Below, piece after piece: positions 32,399 to 40,343 of a DNA stretch of 51,968 nt. The stretch lies in the NCBI GenBank assembly GCA_902789835.1, contig CADAPN010000005.1:1-51968 (forward strand). Direction: 5' to 3'. Under the pieces are notes generated by a model. It searched no databases, was not told where the DNA came from, and saw only the letters and a program-made list of their open reading frames with translations. Numbering within the stretch: position 1 is the first letter of the stretch; each line of letters opens with the position of its first letter. The position numbers and the translations under genes were made by a program. The stretch comes from Oscillospiraceae bacterium (lineage in GTDB: Bacteria; Bacillota_A; Clostridia; Oscillospirales; Oscillospiraceae).

Positions 32399-33295
32399 AT
32401 GGAGCAAATATGCAGCGATTGCCCCCGGGCCTGTCAGGCGCAGCGTACCGGAAGTGCCGGCGGCGGTGTCTGTGTCAGTCCCATGCTGCCGCGTGTCATC
32501 CGCGCCGCGCCGCACTACGGAGAAGAGCCCTGCATCAGCGGGACGCGCGGTGCCGGAACCATTTTCTTCTCCGGCTGCAATCTCCGCTGTGTTTTCTGTC
32601 AGAACCGTGAAATCAGCCGGAAAAGTGTCGGAAGAATTCTTACCGTTTCCGAGCTTCGCACGCTGATGCTGCGCCTGCGGGATCAGGGCGTCCATAATAT
32701 TGAGCTTGTTACACCGACGCACTTTACCCGCGTGATCGCCGAAGCACTGGACGGACTGGAGCTCGGCATTCCGGTTGTCTGGAACAGTTCCGGATACGAA
32801 AAGGCGGAAACACTGCGCCTTCTGGAGGGGCTGGTACAGGTCTATATGCCGGATCTGAAATACCTGAATTCCGATACGGCGAAACGCTATTCCGCCGCGG
32901 CGGATTACCCGGAGGTCGCCACCGCGGCCATCTCCGAGATGGTCCGGCAGCGCGGTTCCTGCCGTTTTGATGACGCCGGGCTGTTGCAGAGCGGTGTCCT
33001 CATCCGGCACCTGATTCTTCCGGGTCACAGTTCCGAAAGCATGGACGTCATTGACTATGTTGCCGACAGCTTTTCGCCGGGGACCGTTCTCTTTTCTCTC
33101 ATGAGCCAGTATACCCCCATGCCTGGTCTGGAAGCCAGGTTTCCCGAACTCTGCCGCACGGTCACAGCGGAAGAGAACGAGAACCTGATCCACTATCTGC
33201 ATGCACGTCGTCTGCAGGACGGATTCTGGCAGGAGCTCTCTTCCGTCGGCGAGGAAAACATTCCGATTTTTGACGGAAGCGGTCTTGACTTTTGA
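32399..33295 (+). CDS. Radical SAM protein, PflA-like (COG1313 type)
   Basis: The SAM-binding 4Fe-4S motif CNLRCVFC has Cys60, Cys64 and Cys67 (Cx3Cx2C). An extra N-terminal cysteine set (Cys5, Cys8, Cys12, Cys25 in CSDCPRAC...C) is typical of the uncharacterised PflA-like group. Its length of 298 residues is normal. Conserved VTPTHF and MPDLKY segments follow. GGAGG precedes the ATG by 5 nt. The members resemble pyruvate-formate-lyase activating enzymes but no glycyl-radical enzyme is nearby, so the substrate is unknown. Downstream, after 61 bp, lies an FMN oxidase family gene, probably in the same transcript. Confidence 0.85.
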   Translation: MEQICSDCPRACQAQRTGSAGGGVCVSPMLPRVIRAAPHYGEEPCISGTRGAGTIFFSGCNLRCVFCQNREISRKSVGRILTVSELRTLMLRLRDQGVHNIELVTPTHFTRVIAEALDGLELGIPVVWNSSGYEKAETLRLLEGLVQVYMPDLKYLNSDTAKRYSAAADYPEVATAAISEMVRQRGSCRFDDAGLLQSGVLIRHLILPGHSSESMDVIDYVADSFSPGTVLFSLMSQYTPMPGLEARFPELCRTVTAEENENLIHYLHARRLQDGFWQELSSVGEENIPIFDGSGLDF

Positions 33296-33356
33296 TCCGC
33301 CATGCCTGATAATAAGTCCGGTCCCCGGTCAAATTACACGTTTGGAGTGATCTGTA

Positions 33357-34376
33357 ATGAATTATAATGAAGTTCTCGCCGCGGCCCGTGAATGTGTCGG
33401 ACCGTACTGCAAAGCCTGTCCCGTGTGCAACGGCCGTGCCTGCGCCAATTCCATGCCCGGTCCCGGCAGCAAAGCACCCGGCAATGTTGCCGCCCGCAAC
33501 TTTGACAAATGGCAGGAAATCTGCGTCAACATGGACACACTCTGTCCGAATACCGATCCGGACATCTCCTTCGAGCTGTTTGGACGGAAGTTTGCCGCCC
33601 CGATCTTTATGGCTCCCCTCGGGGCCATCGACCTGCACTACGGTCCGAAGTACAATGATATCGCCTACAACTCCATTCTCATCAAGGCCGCTTATGAATA
33701 CGGTCTGATGGCGCTGACCGGCGACGGGGTTAACCCGGAGATCATGAAAGCTTCCGTGCACGACATGATCAAAGACGACTGTGTCGGCATGCCGATCATC
33801 AAGCCCTGGAACAAGGAAGCCGTTTTTGAAAAGCTCGATATTCTCAACGAGAACCACATCTTTGCCGCCGGCATGGACGTTGACGGAGCCGGTCTTCCCT
33901 TTCTGAAGGCTATGAATCCCAACGCGGGAAGCAAGTCCGTCGAGGAAATGCGGGAAATCACTTCCTATGCCAAAATGCCCTTTGTCATTAAGGGTATCAT
34001 GACTCCGGCCGGAGCCCAGAAGGCGGTCGACGCCGGGGCCGCGGCCATCGTCGTGTCCAACCACGGCGGCCGTGTACAGGGCGGTGTCCCCTCTACGGCC
34101 GAGGTTCTCCCCTCCATTGTCCGCCAGGTCAAGGGCAAGATCACCATTCTCGTCGACGGCGGGATCCGTTCCGGTTTGGACATTTTCCGTGCTCTGGCGC
34201 TCGGTGCGGACGGCGTGCTGATCGGCCGTCCGGTTCTCACGGCCATTTACGGAGCCGGAGAAGAAGGCTACCGGGTTTATATGGACAAGATCATCGGCGA
34301 ACTCAAGAGCACGATGACCATGTGCGGTGCCGCCACGCTGAAGGACATCACTTCCGATAAGATCTGGCAGGGCTGA
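33357..34376 (+). CDS. FMN-dependent alpha-hydroxy-acid oxidase/dehydrogenase family protein
   Basis: TIM-barrel flavoprotein. FMN and active-site segments are FMAPLG, GDGVNP, PFVIKGIM (Lys), VVSNHGGR (catalytic His and substrate Arg), LVDGGIRSG and GVLIGRP. Family members oxidise 2-hydroxy acids such as lactate; others such as isopentenyl-diphosphate isomerase 2 share the fold. The N-terminus is unusual: Cys13, Cys18, Cys21, Cys24 and Cys29 (in CVGPYCKACPVCNGRAC) form a potential metal or FeS site. In an anaerobe a dehydrogenase or reductase role is more likely than an O2-using oxidase. The length of 339 residues is slightly below classical members. Confidence 0.85.
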   Translation: MNYNEVLAAARECVGPYCKACPVCNGRACANSMPGPGSKAPGNVAARNFDKWQEICVNMDTLCPNTDPDISFELFGRKFAAPIFMAPLGAIDLHYGPKYNDIAYNSILIKAAYEYGLMALTGDGVNPEIMKASVHDMIKDDCVGMPIIKPWNKEAVFEKLDILNENHIFAAGMDVDGAGLPFLKAMNPNAGSKSVEEMREITSYAKMPFVIKGIMTPAGAQKAVDAGAAAIVVSNHGGRVQGGVPSTAEVLPSIVRQVKGKITILVDGGIRSGLDIFRALALGADGVLIGRPVLTAIYGAGEEGYRVYMDKIIGELKSTMTMCGAATLKDITSDKIWQG

Positions 34377-34404
34377 TTTTCCTCTTTACCCCTCTTCAAA
34401 CCGA

Positions 34405-34432
34405 CAGGGTCGCTCCCAAAGGAGCGACCCTG
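34405..34432. terminator. Terminator between FMN enzyme and pepT
   Basis: CAGGGTCGCTCC (34405-34416) pairs with GGAGCGACCCTG (34421-34432), a perfect 12-bp stem with a CAAA loop, followed by CTTTCTGTTTTC on the plus strand. It lies between convergent genes. Confidence 0.88.
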
Positions 34433-34499
34433 CTTTCTGTTTTCACCGCCGGAATCAGCTTCGGTCTGCCGCATCGGATTTTCAGGCGATCTGACGGGT

Positions 34500-35714
34500 T
34501 TACGCGGTGAGGAGATGGATCAGGATCTCCACGACCTTGTCCATGTTCTCTGCGGAGATATGCTCAAAAGGTCCGTGGAAGCCCGCTCCGCCTGTGCCGA
34601 GGTTCGGACAGGGCAGGCCGCGGAAAGATAACTGCGCTCCATCGGTGCCTCCGCGGATCGGAACGTGCTTCGGCTCCAGTCCTGCTTTCCGGATGGCTTC
34701 GTCTGTGCGTGCAATGATGTCACGGTGCCGGCATAACACCTCTTCCATGTTTCTGTACTGGTCGCGGATCGTAAGCTCTGCCGCTCCCTCCCCATAGCGT
34801 TCGCACATGTATTTTGCCGCCTGCGCCAGCATCGTCTTTCGCACATTGAAATGCGCGGCGTCGTGATCCCGCAGAATATAATGGAGTTCCGCCTTTTCCA
34901 CATCGCCTTTCATGGAAGTCAGGTGGAAAAAGCCCTCATGGTCCTCCGTCCGTTCCGGGCGCTCGGCGGCCGGCAGAAGCGCGTCAAACTCCATGGCCAG
35001 ATGGGCTGCATTGCGCATTTTTCCTTTAGCTTCGCCGGGATGCACATTCACCCCGTGCAGCACGACATCGGCAGCCGCCGCGTTGAACGTCTCGAAATTC
35101 ACTTCCGCCGGATCTCCGCCGTCCACCGTAAAGGCAAACGCTGCGCCGAGGCGCTCCAACTGCATCAGGGCAGCACCGTGCCCGATTTCTTCGTCCGGCG
35201 GGAAGCACAGCGCCACTCTCCCGTGGGACAGTTTTTCCTTTTTCAGAATCTCACAGGCCGTCAGGATTTCCGCAATGCCCGCTTTGTCATCTGCACCGAG
35301 GACCGTCGTTCCGTCGGTTGTGATCAGAGTATGGCCGCAAAGCGTTTTCAGATCCGGAAACTGATCCGGAGACAGGACCCGCCCGCTTTCACCGAGCGCC
35401 AGCGCACCTCCGTCATAGTTCGCAACAAGCTGCGGCTTGACCCCAAAGCCCGGAAAGTCCTCATCCGGGATGGTATCCAGATGGGCAATCAGCCCGATGC
35501 AGGGCTGATCTTCCATTCCCTCAGCAGCGGGCAAAACACCATAGGTATAGGCATTTTCATCCACATAGACTTCCTGCAGGCCCATGGCGATCATCTCATC
35601 TGCCAGAACCCTGCTCAGGTCTTTCTGGCGCTCTGTGGAAGGGGTTGTCTTCTCCCCTTCTTTGCTCGATGTGTGGATGCTTACATATTTCAGCAGTCTT
35701 TCATATGCTCTCAT
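34500..35714 (-). CDS. pepT: Peptidase T (tripeptide aminopeptidase)
   Basis: Zinc-dependent M20B exopeptidase removing the N-terminal residue from tripeptides in the cytoplasm. The first zinc His lies in LIAHLDTIPDED, the bridging Asp in GADDKAGIAE, and the general-base Glu pair in FPPDEEIGHGA. GGTDGAQLS and a C-terminal GAGFHGPFEH (zinc His) complete the set. The length of 404 residues is normal. The ATG overlaps the stop of the upstream fusion gene as ATGA, so its translation is coupled to the GTPase-NYN protein. Confidence 0.96.
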   Translation of the reverse strand: MRAYERLLKYVSIHTSSKEGEKTTPSTERQKDLSRVLADEMIAMGLQEVYVDENAYTYGVLPAAEGMEDQPCIGLIAHLDTIPDEDFPGFGVKPQLVANYDGGALALGESGRVLSPDQFPDLKTLCGHTLITTDGTTVLGADDKAGIAEILTACEILKKEKLSHGRVALCFPPDEEIGHGAALMQLERLGAAFAFTVDGGDPAEVNFETFNAAAADVVLHGVNVHPGEAKGKMRNAAHLAMEFDALLPAAERPERTEDHEGFFHLTSMKGDVEKAELHYILRDHDAAHFNVRKTMLAQAAKYMCERYGEGAAELTIRDQYRNMEEVLCRHRDIIARTDEAIRKAGLEPKHVPIRGGTDGAQLSFRGLPCPNLGTGGAGFHGPFEHISAENMDKVVEILIHLLTA

Positions 35715-38341
35715 GGTTTCGTTTTCTCTTTCTTTTCCTGTTTTACCGTCCCGGCCTCGGCGCCGCTGGTCTGATGAGCCAGGAAATTGCTCTTCATCAG
35801 AATTTCCTGCAAATGTTTTTCAGCTTCTTCCAGCTCCAGCCTGAATTCATTCGGAGAAATGCGCAGCACACCGGAGCGCATTGCCGAGATGCGGATCATG
35901 GTGTCCCCGGTCACCACCGAAACCCGGTCGTTTTTCCCGATTTCGGAGGCCAGTCGTTCGATATACGCGTCGGCGCTCTCTCCTTCGGGTGTAAACGCTA
36001 CGCGGATGTTGGCATGCGCGCTGCGCGAACCGGGATTTCCGGCGGTTCGGAACCCGTCAAACACCAGAATCACTTCTCTCCCGGTAAACCCGCTGTAGTT
36101 GGAAAGACGGTCCATCAGGCGTTCTCTGGCAGCGCCCAGATGATCCGAAGCAAGTACTTTCAGTTCCGGTTCGGCAAAAATGAAGTTATACCCGTCCAGA
36201 ATAACGGTCGTCTTTCCTTCCGCCTGCTGTTCGGGTGCTTTCCTCTTTCCCTCGCGGCTCTTCTCTTCGTTCAGAGCGGATCCGACAGAGGGGCGGCGGA
36301 TCGGGCCGAATTCTTTGAGCATGATGGCTTCCAGTTCCCGATCGTCGATCCGCTGCAGCCGGTGCAGCGCGGCCTCGCTCTGGGCACGGCGGCTCCGTTC
36401 TTCCAGGAAGGAGGGAAGGTGCATGTACTGTGTCACTTCCCGCCACGGGACTACAAAGCCTCCGCCATGTGCGCAGAAGACGGAGTCCGCAGGCCACTCC
36501 GTATCCCGTTCTGCCAGGTAGCCGATCTGTTCCAAAACCTCCGCCTCATTGTGGCAGGGGCGGTATCCCGCCGGGTGCACGGTTACCTTGCCGAATCCGT
36601 GGGTGTACGAAAGAAGCGTCTCCGGATAATCGCCGAATTCGCTGACAAACACTTCCCCGCTCAAGGTGCTGAAGCGCTCTTCCTGTCGGGGACTGTCCAG
36701 TTGTGCATGCATGGCGCGGAAATCTCCGATGGCACGGCCCAGCTGCTCACTTGGAAGTTTTACTTCAAAATGGTAGACCGGCTCCAGCAGGCGGCATTCG
36801 GCCTGCATCAGCCCGTGTCGCAGTGCCCTTCGGGCCGCTTCCCTGAAATCACCGCCCTCGGTGTGCTTCGGATGCGCCCTGCCGCTGACCAGACTGATGC
36901 GTGTATCCGTCAGTTCTGCCCCGGCCAGAACGCCCGGAAGCGTCTCATGACAGAGGGCGTCCAGAATCAGATTCTGCCAGTTTCGATTCAGGGTATCTTC
37001 CGGGCAGCCGGACTCCAGCACGATTCCGCTGCCCGGCGGAAGGGGTTCCAGAACCAGATGAACCTCGGCGTAATGGCGAAGCGGTTCAAAATGGCCGACT
37101 CCCTCCACCTTTTTTGTGACAGTCTCCTTATAAATAAGCTGTCCTTCCTCCGGACTGGCCCGAAGTCCAAAACGCTCCAGAAGCAGAGCTTTCAGCATTT
37201 CTCCCTGCATCCTTCCCGAGAGGCAGACACTGATTCCGTCCCGGCCGGCCCGCGGCGAGAGCTCCGGCAGCTCCTCGCTCAATTGTCTGAGCTGTTCCAG
37301 CAGGGTTACCGGGTCCTGCCTGCTTTCAAAGCGCAGGATATATCGCCGAACGGATTCCACGCTCTCCTGCTGTACCTCGTTCTCTTCGCCGAGAACACAG
37401 CCGGCCGCGGTTCCGGTAAGGCCGAGCAGGCTGCAGACCTGCCCTGCTTCCGCCCGCTCGACCGTCTCATACCGTGCCCCGGAGTAGATTCGGATTCCGC
37501 TGACCTTTTCCTCCCTGAGGACACCGTCCGCGGTCCGATACTGCAGCGGATCCCGTACGGTCAGACTGCCGCCGGTAATCTTGACTTGTGTCAGCCGCTG
37601 GCCCCGGGCGTCCCGGCTGATCTTATAGCATAAAGCGGAAAAACGTTCCGGCCATGAGCGTACAGGCGTCCAGCGGTCCAGTCCCTCAAGAAATTCCTTC
37701 ACACCGGTCAGCTGCAGGCCCGAGCCGAAAAAGCACGGAAAAACTCTTCCGGCCGTGATTGCACCGGCGAGGACGTCATCCGGGATTGCACCGTGTTCCA
37801 GATAAGCGTCCAGGCAGGCTTCATCCAGTTCAGCCGCTTTTTCAAAGATCGTTTCCTCGGGAGCCGAAAAGTCAACAACGGCGTCTGAAAGTCTTTCCTT
37901 CAGTTCCGAAAAAAGCGCTTCCCGGCCGCCGCCGGCAAGATCCATTTTGGACACAAAGATCCAGGTGGGAATCTCCCGCGTCCGCAGAAGCTCCCAGATC
38001 ACGCCGGTATCGGCCTGGATTCCCTCGCTGCCGCTGATCGCGAGGATCGCCGCATCCGGCACACGCAGGCCCCGTCTGGTCTCGGCAAAAAGATCCGCAT
38101 GTCCCGGCGTGTCGATCAGGCTGAATTCCGCCGAGCCGTAAGAGAAGACCGCCTGCTTTGAAAACGCCGTGATTCCCCGGTTTCTCTCGAAATCCTCATA
38201 GTCCAGCACGGAATCGCGGTGATCCACTCTTCCCCGTTTTTTCAGTTGTCCCGCCTCGAAGAGCATGGCTTCGGCCAGCGTGGTCTTTCCCGCGTCGACG
38301 TGCGCCGTGATGCTCAGGGCAATTCTCTTTTTCTTATCCAT
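35711..38341 (-). CDS. TetM-like ribosomal GTPase fused to Rae1/YacP-type NYN endonuclease
   Basis: Residues 1-690 form a translational GTPase of the ribosomal-protection (TetM/TetO) class. G1 is AHVDAGKTT, G2 RGIT, G3 DTPGHADL, and G4 reads SKMD instead of NKMD. Domains II-V follow, ending with the KEFGPIRRP segment. A charged linker (about 690-710) leads to an NYN/YacP domain (about 710-850) with catalytic acidic positions in ILDGYNF, LVFDGF, ESADAYIE and VVTGDT. It closely resembles B. subtilis Rae1, which cuts mRNA in the ribosomal A site. A Lys/Glu tail ends the 876 residues. ATG 38341 matches the TetM start, has no Shine-Dalgarno and is probably leaderless. pepT is coupled downstream. 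The annotation 'tetracycline resistance' would be misleading; a rescue or mRNA-cleavage role is inferred. Confidence 0.88.
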   Translation of the reverse strand: MDKKKRIALSITAHVDAGKTTLAEAMLFEAGQLKKRGRVDHRDSVLDYEDFERNRGITAFSKQAVFSYGSAEFSLIDTPGHADLFAETRRGLRVPDAAILAISGSEGIQADTGVIWELLRTREIPTWIFVSKMDLAGGGREALFSELKERLSDAVVDFSAPEETIFEKAAELDEACLDAYLEHGAIPDDVLAGAITAGRVFPCFFGSGLQLTGVKEFLEGLDRWTPVRSWPERFSALCYKISRDARGQRLTQVKITGGSLTVRDPLQYRTADGVLREEKVSGIRIYSGARYETVERAEAGQVCSLLGLTGTAAGCVLGEENEVQQESVESVRRYILRFESRQDPVTLLEQLRQLSEELPELSPRAGRDGISVCLSGRMQGEMLKALLLERFGLRASPEEGQLIYKETVTKKVEGVGHFEPLRHYAEVHLVLEPLPPGSGIVLESGCPEDTLNRNWQNLILDALCHETLPGVLAGAELTDTRISLVSGRAHPKHTEGGDFREAARRALRHGLMQAECRLLEPVYHFEVKLPSEQLGRAIGDFRAMHAQLDSPRQEERFSTLSGEVFVSEFGDYPETLLSYTHGFGKVTVHPAGYRPCHNEAEVLEQIGYLAERDTEWPADSVFCAHGGGFVVPWREVTQYMHLPSFLEERSRRAQSEAALHRLQRIDDRELEAIMLKEFGPIRRPSVGSALNEEKSREGKRKAPEQQAEGKTTVILDGYNFIFAEPELKVLASDHLGAARERLMDRLSNYSGFTGREVILVFDGFRTAGNPGSRSAHANIRVAFTPEGESADAYIERLASEIGKNDRVSVVTGDTMIRISAMRSGVLRISPNEFRLELEEAEKHLQEILMKSNFLAHQTSGAEAGTVKQEKKEKTKP

Positions 38342-38348
38342 GGGACGA

Positions 38349-38377
38349 ATTCTAACAGTTTTCCTCATCCGATGCAA
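38349..38377 (-). promoter_or_regulatory. Promoter of the GTPase-NYN fusion (predicts leaderless mRNA)
   Basis: On the minus strand TTGCAT (38377-38372), 17 bp, then TAGAAT (38354-38349), with TG one base before the -10 (TGTTAGAAT). Seven bases separate the -10 from the ATG at 38341, so the expected transcription start is the A of the ATG or within a base or two of it. Confidence 0.6.
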
Positions 38378-38444
38378 GCATGCAAAGTTTTTTCATAGGT
38401 TTTTCTTTTTTCTGAAACTTTGACTACCATTTTTGATCGAACTA

Positions 38445-38453
38445 TGTTATAAT
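38445..38453 (+). promoter_or_regulatory. Extended -10 promoter of the two-component operon
   Basis: TGTTATAAT (38445-38453) is an ideal extended -10 on the plus strand, 54 bp before the response regulator ATG. No clear -35 at 17 bp; TTGACT lies 22 bp upstream. Confidence 0.5.
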
Positions 38454-38506
38454 TACTTGTCAGTTTGTAACCAAGTCTCTTTCGGGAGATCAGGAGGGAT
38501 AACAAT

Positions 38507-39163
38507 ATGAAGAAAATACTGGTCATGGAAGACGAAAGCCGCAGCGGATACGAGCCGATTGAAGCCGCCACCGGAACCGAGGCGCTCGAAAAGGTCAAGG
38601 CCAATCCGGACATCTGCCTTGCCCTGCTCGATGTTATGCTGCCCGATATAGACGGTTTTGAGGTATGTCGCAGGATTCGCGCCTCCGGGTCCAAGATGGG
38701 CATTATCATGCTCACCGCCAAGAGTCAGGAGATCGACAAGGTCACGGGACTCATGACCGGCGCGGACGACTATGTAACCAAGCCCTTCTCTCCGGCGGAG
38801 CTCACCGCACGTGTGGACGCTCTGGTTCGCCGTCTCGGCGCCGATGAAGAAGATTCGGCCAACGTCGAACTGGTCAGCGGTCCTTTCGTGCTTAATCCGC
38901 GCAACCGCACTCTTGAGAAGGACGGCCAGCGTCTCAAGCTCACCCAGATCGAGTACCAGCTCATGAAGCTGTTTATGGAAAACCCCGGCAAGGCCATGAG
39001 CCGCGAAGACATTCTCAGCGCAGTCTGGGGCTCGGATTTCAGCGGCGAGCTCAAGACCGTCGACGTGAACATCCGCCGTCTGCGCATAAAGATTGAATCC
39101 GATCCTACCGAGCCGGAATACATCACCACGGTCTGGGGCTACGGCTACAAGTGGGGCTACTGA
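38507..39163 (+). CDS. OmpR-family response regulator with shortened receiver domain
   Basis: The receiver domain keeps phosphoacceptor Asp42 (LLDVMLPDIDG), Thr70 (MLTAKS) and Lys92 (VTKPFS), and the C-terminal OmpR/PhoB winged helix (about 120-218) ends YITTVWGYGYKW. After the acidic pair in MEDE (residues 7-10) the sequence jumps straight to SRSGYEPIEAATG. Normal receivers have about 14 residues there and this has 3, so most of helix alpha1 is missing in frame. At 218 residues it is about 11 shorter than relatives. A strong AGGAGG precedes the ATG. It is followed by its histidine kinase. The shortening could be real or an assembly error; folding and phosphorylation are uncertain. Confidence 0.88.
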   Translation: MKKILVMEDESRSGYEPIEAATGTEALEKVKANPDICLALLDVMLPDIDGFEVCRRIRASGSKMGIIMLTAKSQEIDKVTGLMTGADDYVTKPFSPAELTARVDALVRRLGADEEDSANVELVSGPFVLNPRNRTLEKDGQRLKLTQIEYQLMKLFMENPGKAMSREDILSAVWGSDFSGELKTVDVNIRRLRIKIESDPTEPEYITTVWGYGYKWGY

Positions 39164-39237
39164 GCCGCGGCACGCGGATCCTGCTGATTGCGCTTTAACG
39201 GGCCGGTAAGAACTATCGTTTCAGGAAGTACACGTTT

Positions 39238-40233
39238 ATGTTTAAGAATCTTCGGACACAGCTGACAGTTTCGGTCATCGCCGCGCTGATCCTCATGCTG
39301 CTGAGCATTTGGGCGGTCACCCGCGATTACATGATTCTGGCTGTCTGTGTCCTCGTGCTGATCTGTTTTTACATGATCTATCTGCTCTTCTGGTTCTGGA
39401 AGAATGTCTCGGAGCCCATTGACCGGCTGACGGAGTTTGCGGCCGAAATCGCCTCCGGGAGTTACGGCAGCAAGCTGGAAGACCGCAGTGACAACGAAAT
39501 CGGACAGCTGACCGACGCCATCAATGACATGTCGGAGAAGGTCGCCCAGGCGGAAAAGGCCCGGACGGACTTTATTTCCCAGGTCTCTCATGAGCTGCGC
39601 ACACCGCTGACGGCCATCACGGGCTGGAGCGAGACCATCAAATTTGACCCTGCGGTGCAGGGCGATTCCCTGCGCGGCATCAACATCATTTCCAAAGAGG
39701 CGGAACGCCTGACCGGGATGGTGACGGAACTGCTGGAGTTCACCCGGATTCAGGACGGACGCTTCAATCTTCGGATCGGAATGATCGACATTGCCGAAGA
39801 GCTGGAAGATGCGCTGTTCACCTATGGCAAGCTCATGAAGCAGGCCGGGATGGATGTCAACTACAAATCGCCGGATGAGGATATCCCGATGATCCCCGGC
39901 GATTCCGAGCGTCTGAAGCAGGTGTTTCTAAATCTGCTGGACAATGCGATGATCCACGGCGGAGACGGCAAGATCATTGACGTCAGTCTGGAACGCGACG
40001 GAGGCTATGTGAAGATCTGTTTCCGGGATTACGGAAACGGGATTCCCGAGGCGGAGCTTCCCCATGTCAAGGAGAAGTTCTACAAGGGCAGCTCGAAGAA
40101 CCGCGGTACCGGCATTGGTCTGGCAGTCTGCGACGAGATCATCACTCGCCACAAGGGAAAGATGGACATTCGCAACGCCGACGGCGGCGGATGCATGGTC
40201 ATCCTTTCTCTCCCCATCAGCACAAGGCCCTGA
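39238..40233 (+). CDS. Sensor histidine kinase
   Basis: Two transmembrane helices (about 9-28 and 31-54) with almost no extracellular loop, so it probably senses the membrane or an intracellular or membrane-partner signal. HAMP domain (about 55-108), H-box SHELRTPLTAI with phosphorylated His118, N-box NLLDNAM and G-boxes DYGNGIP and GTGIGLAV. At 331 residues it is a compact WalK/PhoR-like kinase. It follows the response regulator by 74 bp with AGGAAG as ribosome site. The signal is unknown. Confidence 0.93.
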   Translation: MFKNLRTQLTVSVIAALILMLLSIWAVTRDYMILAVCVLVLICFYMIYLLFWFWKNVSEPIDRLTEFAAEIASGSYGSKLEDRSDNEIGQLTDAINDMSEKVAQAEKARTDFISQVSHELRTPLTAITGWSETIKFDPAVQGDSLRGINIISKEAERLTGMVTELLEFTRIQDGRFNLRIGMIDIAEELEDALFTYGKLMKQAGMDVNYKSPDEDIPMIPGDSERLKQVFLNLLDNAMIHGGDGKIIDVSLERDGGYVKICFRDYGNGIPEAELPHVKEKFYKGSSKNRGTGIGLAVCDEIITRHKGKMDIRNADGGGCMVILSLPISTRP

Positions 40234-40343
40234 TGCTTGAGCCCCCACGGGCTGAAACACAGGATAACAGAGGATGCCGGAACGCATCCGGTATCGAAAA
40301 CCGCGAGACTCAACTCGTAAATTCCTTTACTCTGGAGAAAACT

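Noticed and set aside
35645..37633. 662-codon plus-strand open frame
   Set aside because: It lies antisense to the GTPase-NYN gene. It has no recognisable motif and reflects the G+C-rich codon use of the real gene on the other strand.
35711..38341. Acquired tetracycline-resistance gene
   Set aside because: TetM-like motifs are present, but the C-terminal NYN domain, the SKMD G4 motif, the lack of mobile-element context and the coupling to pepT argue for a chromosomal housekeeping factor.
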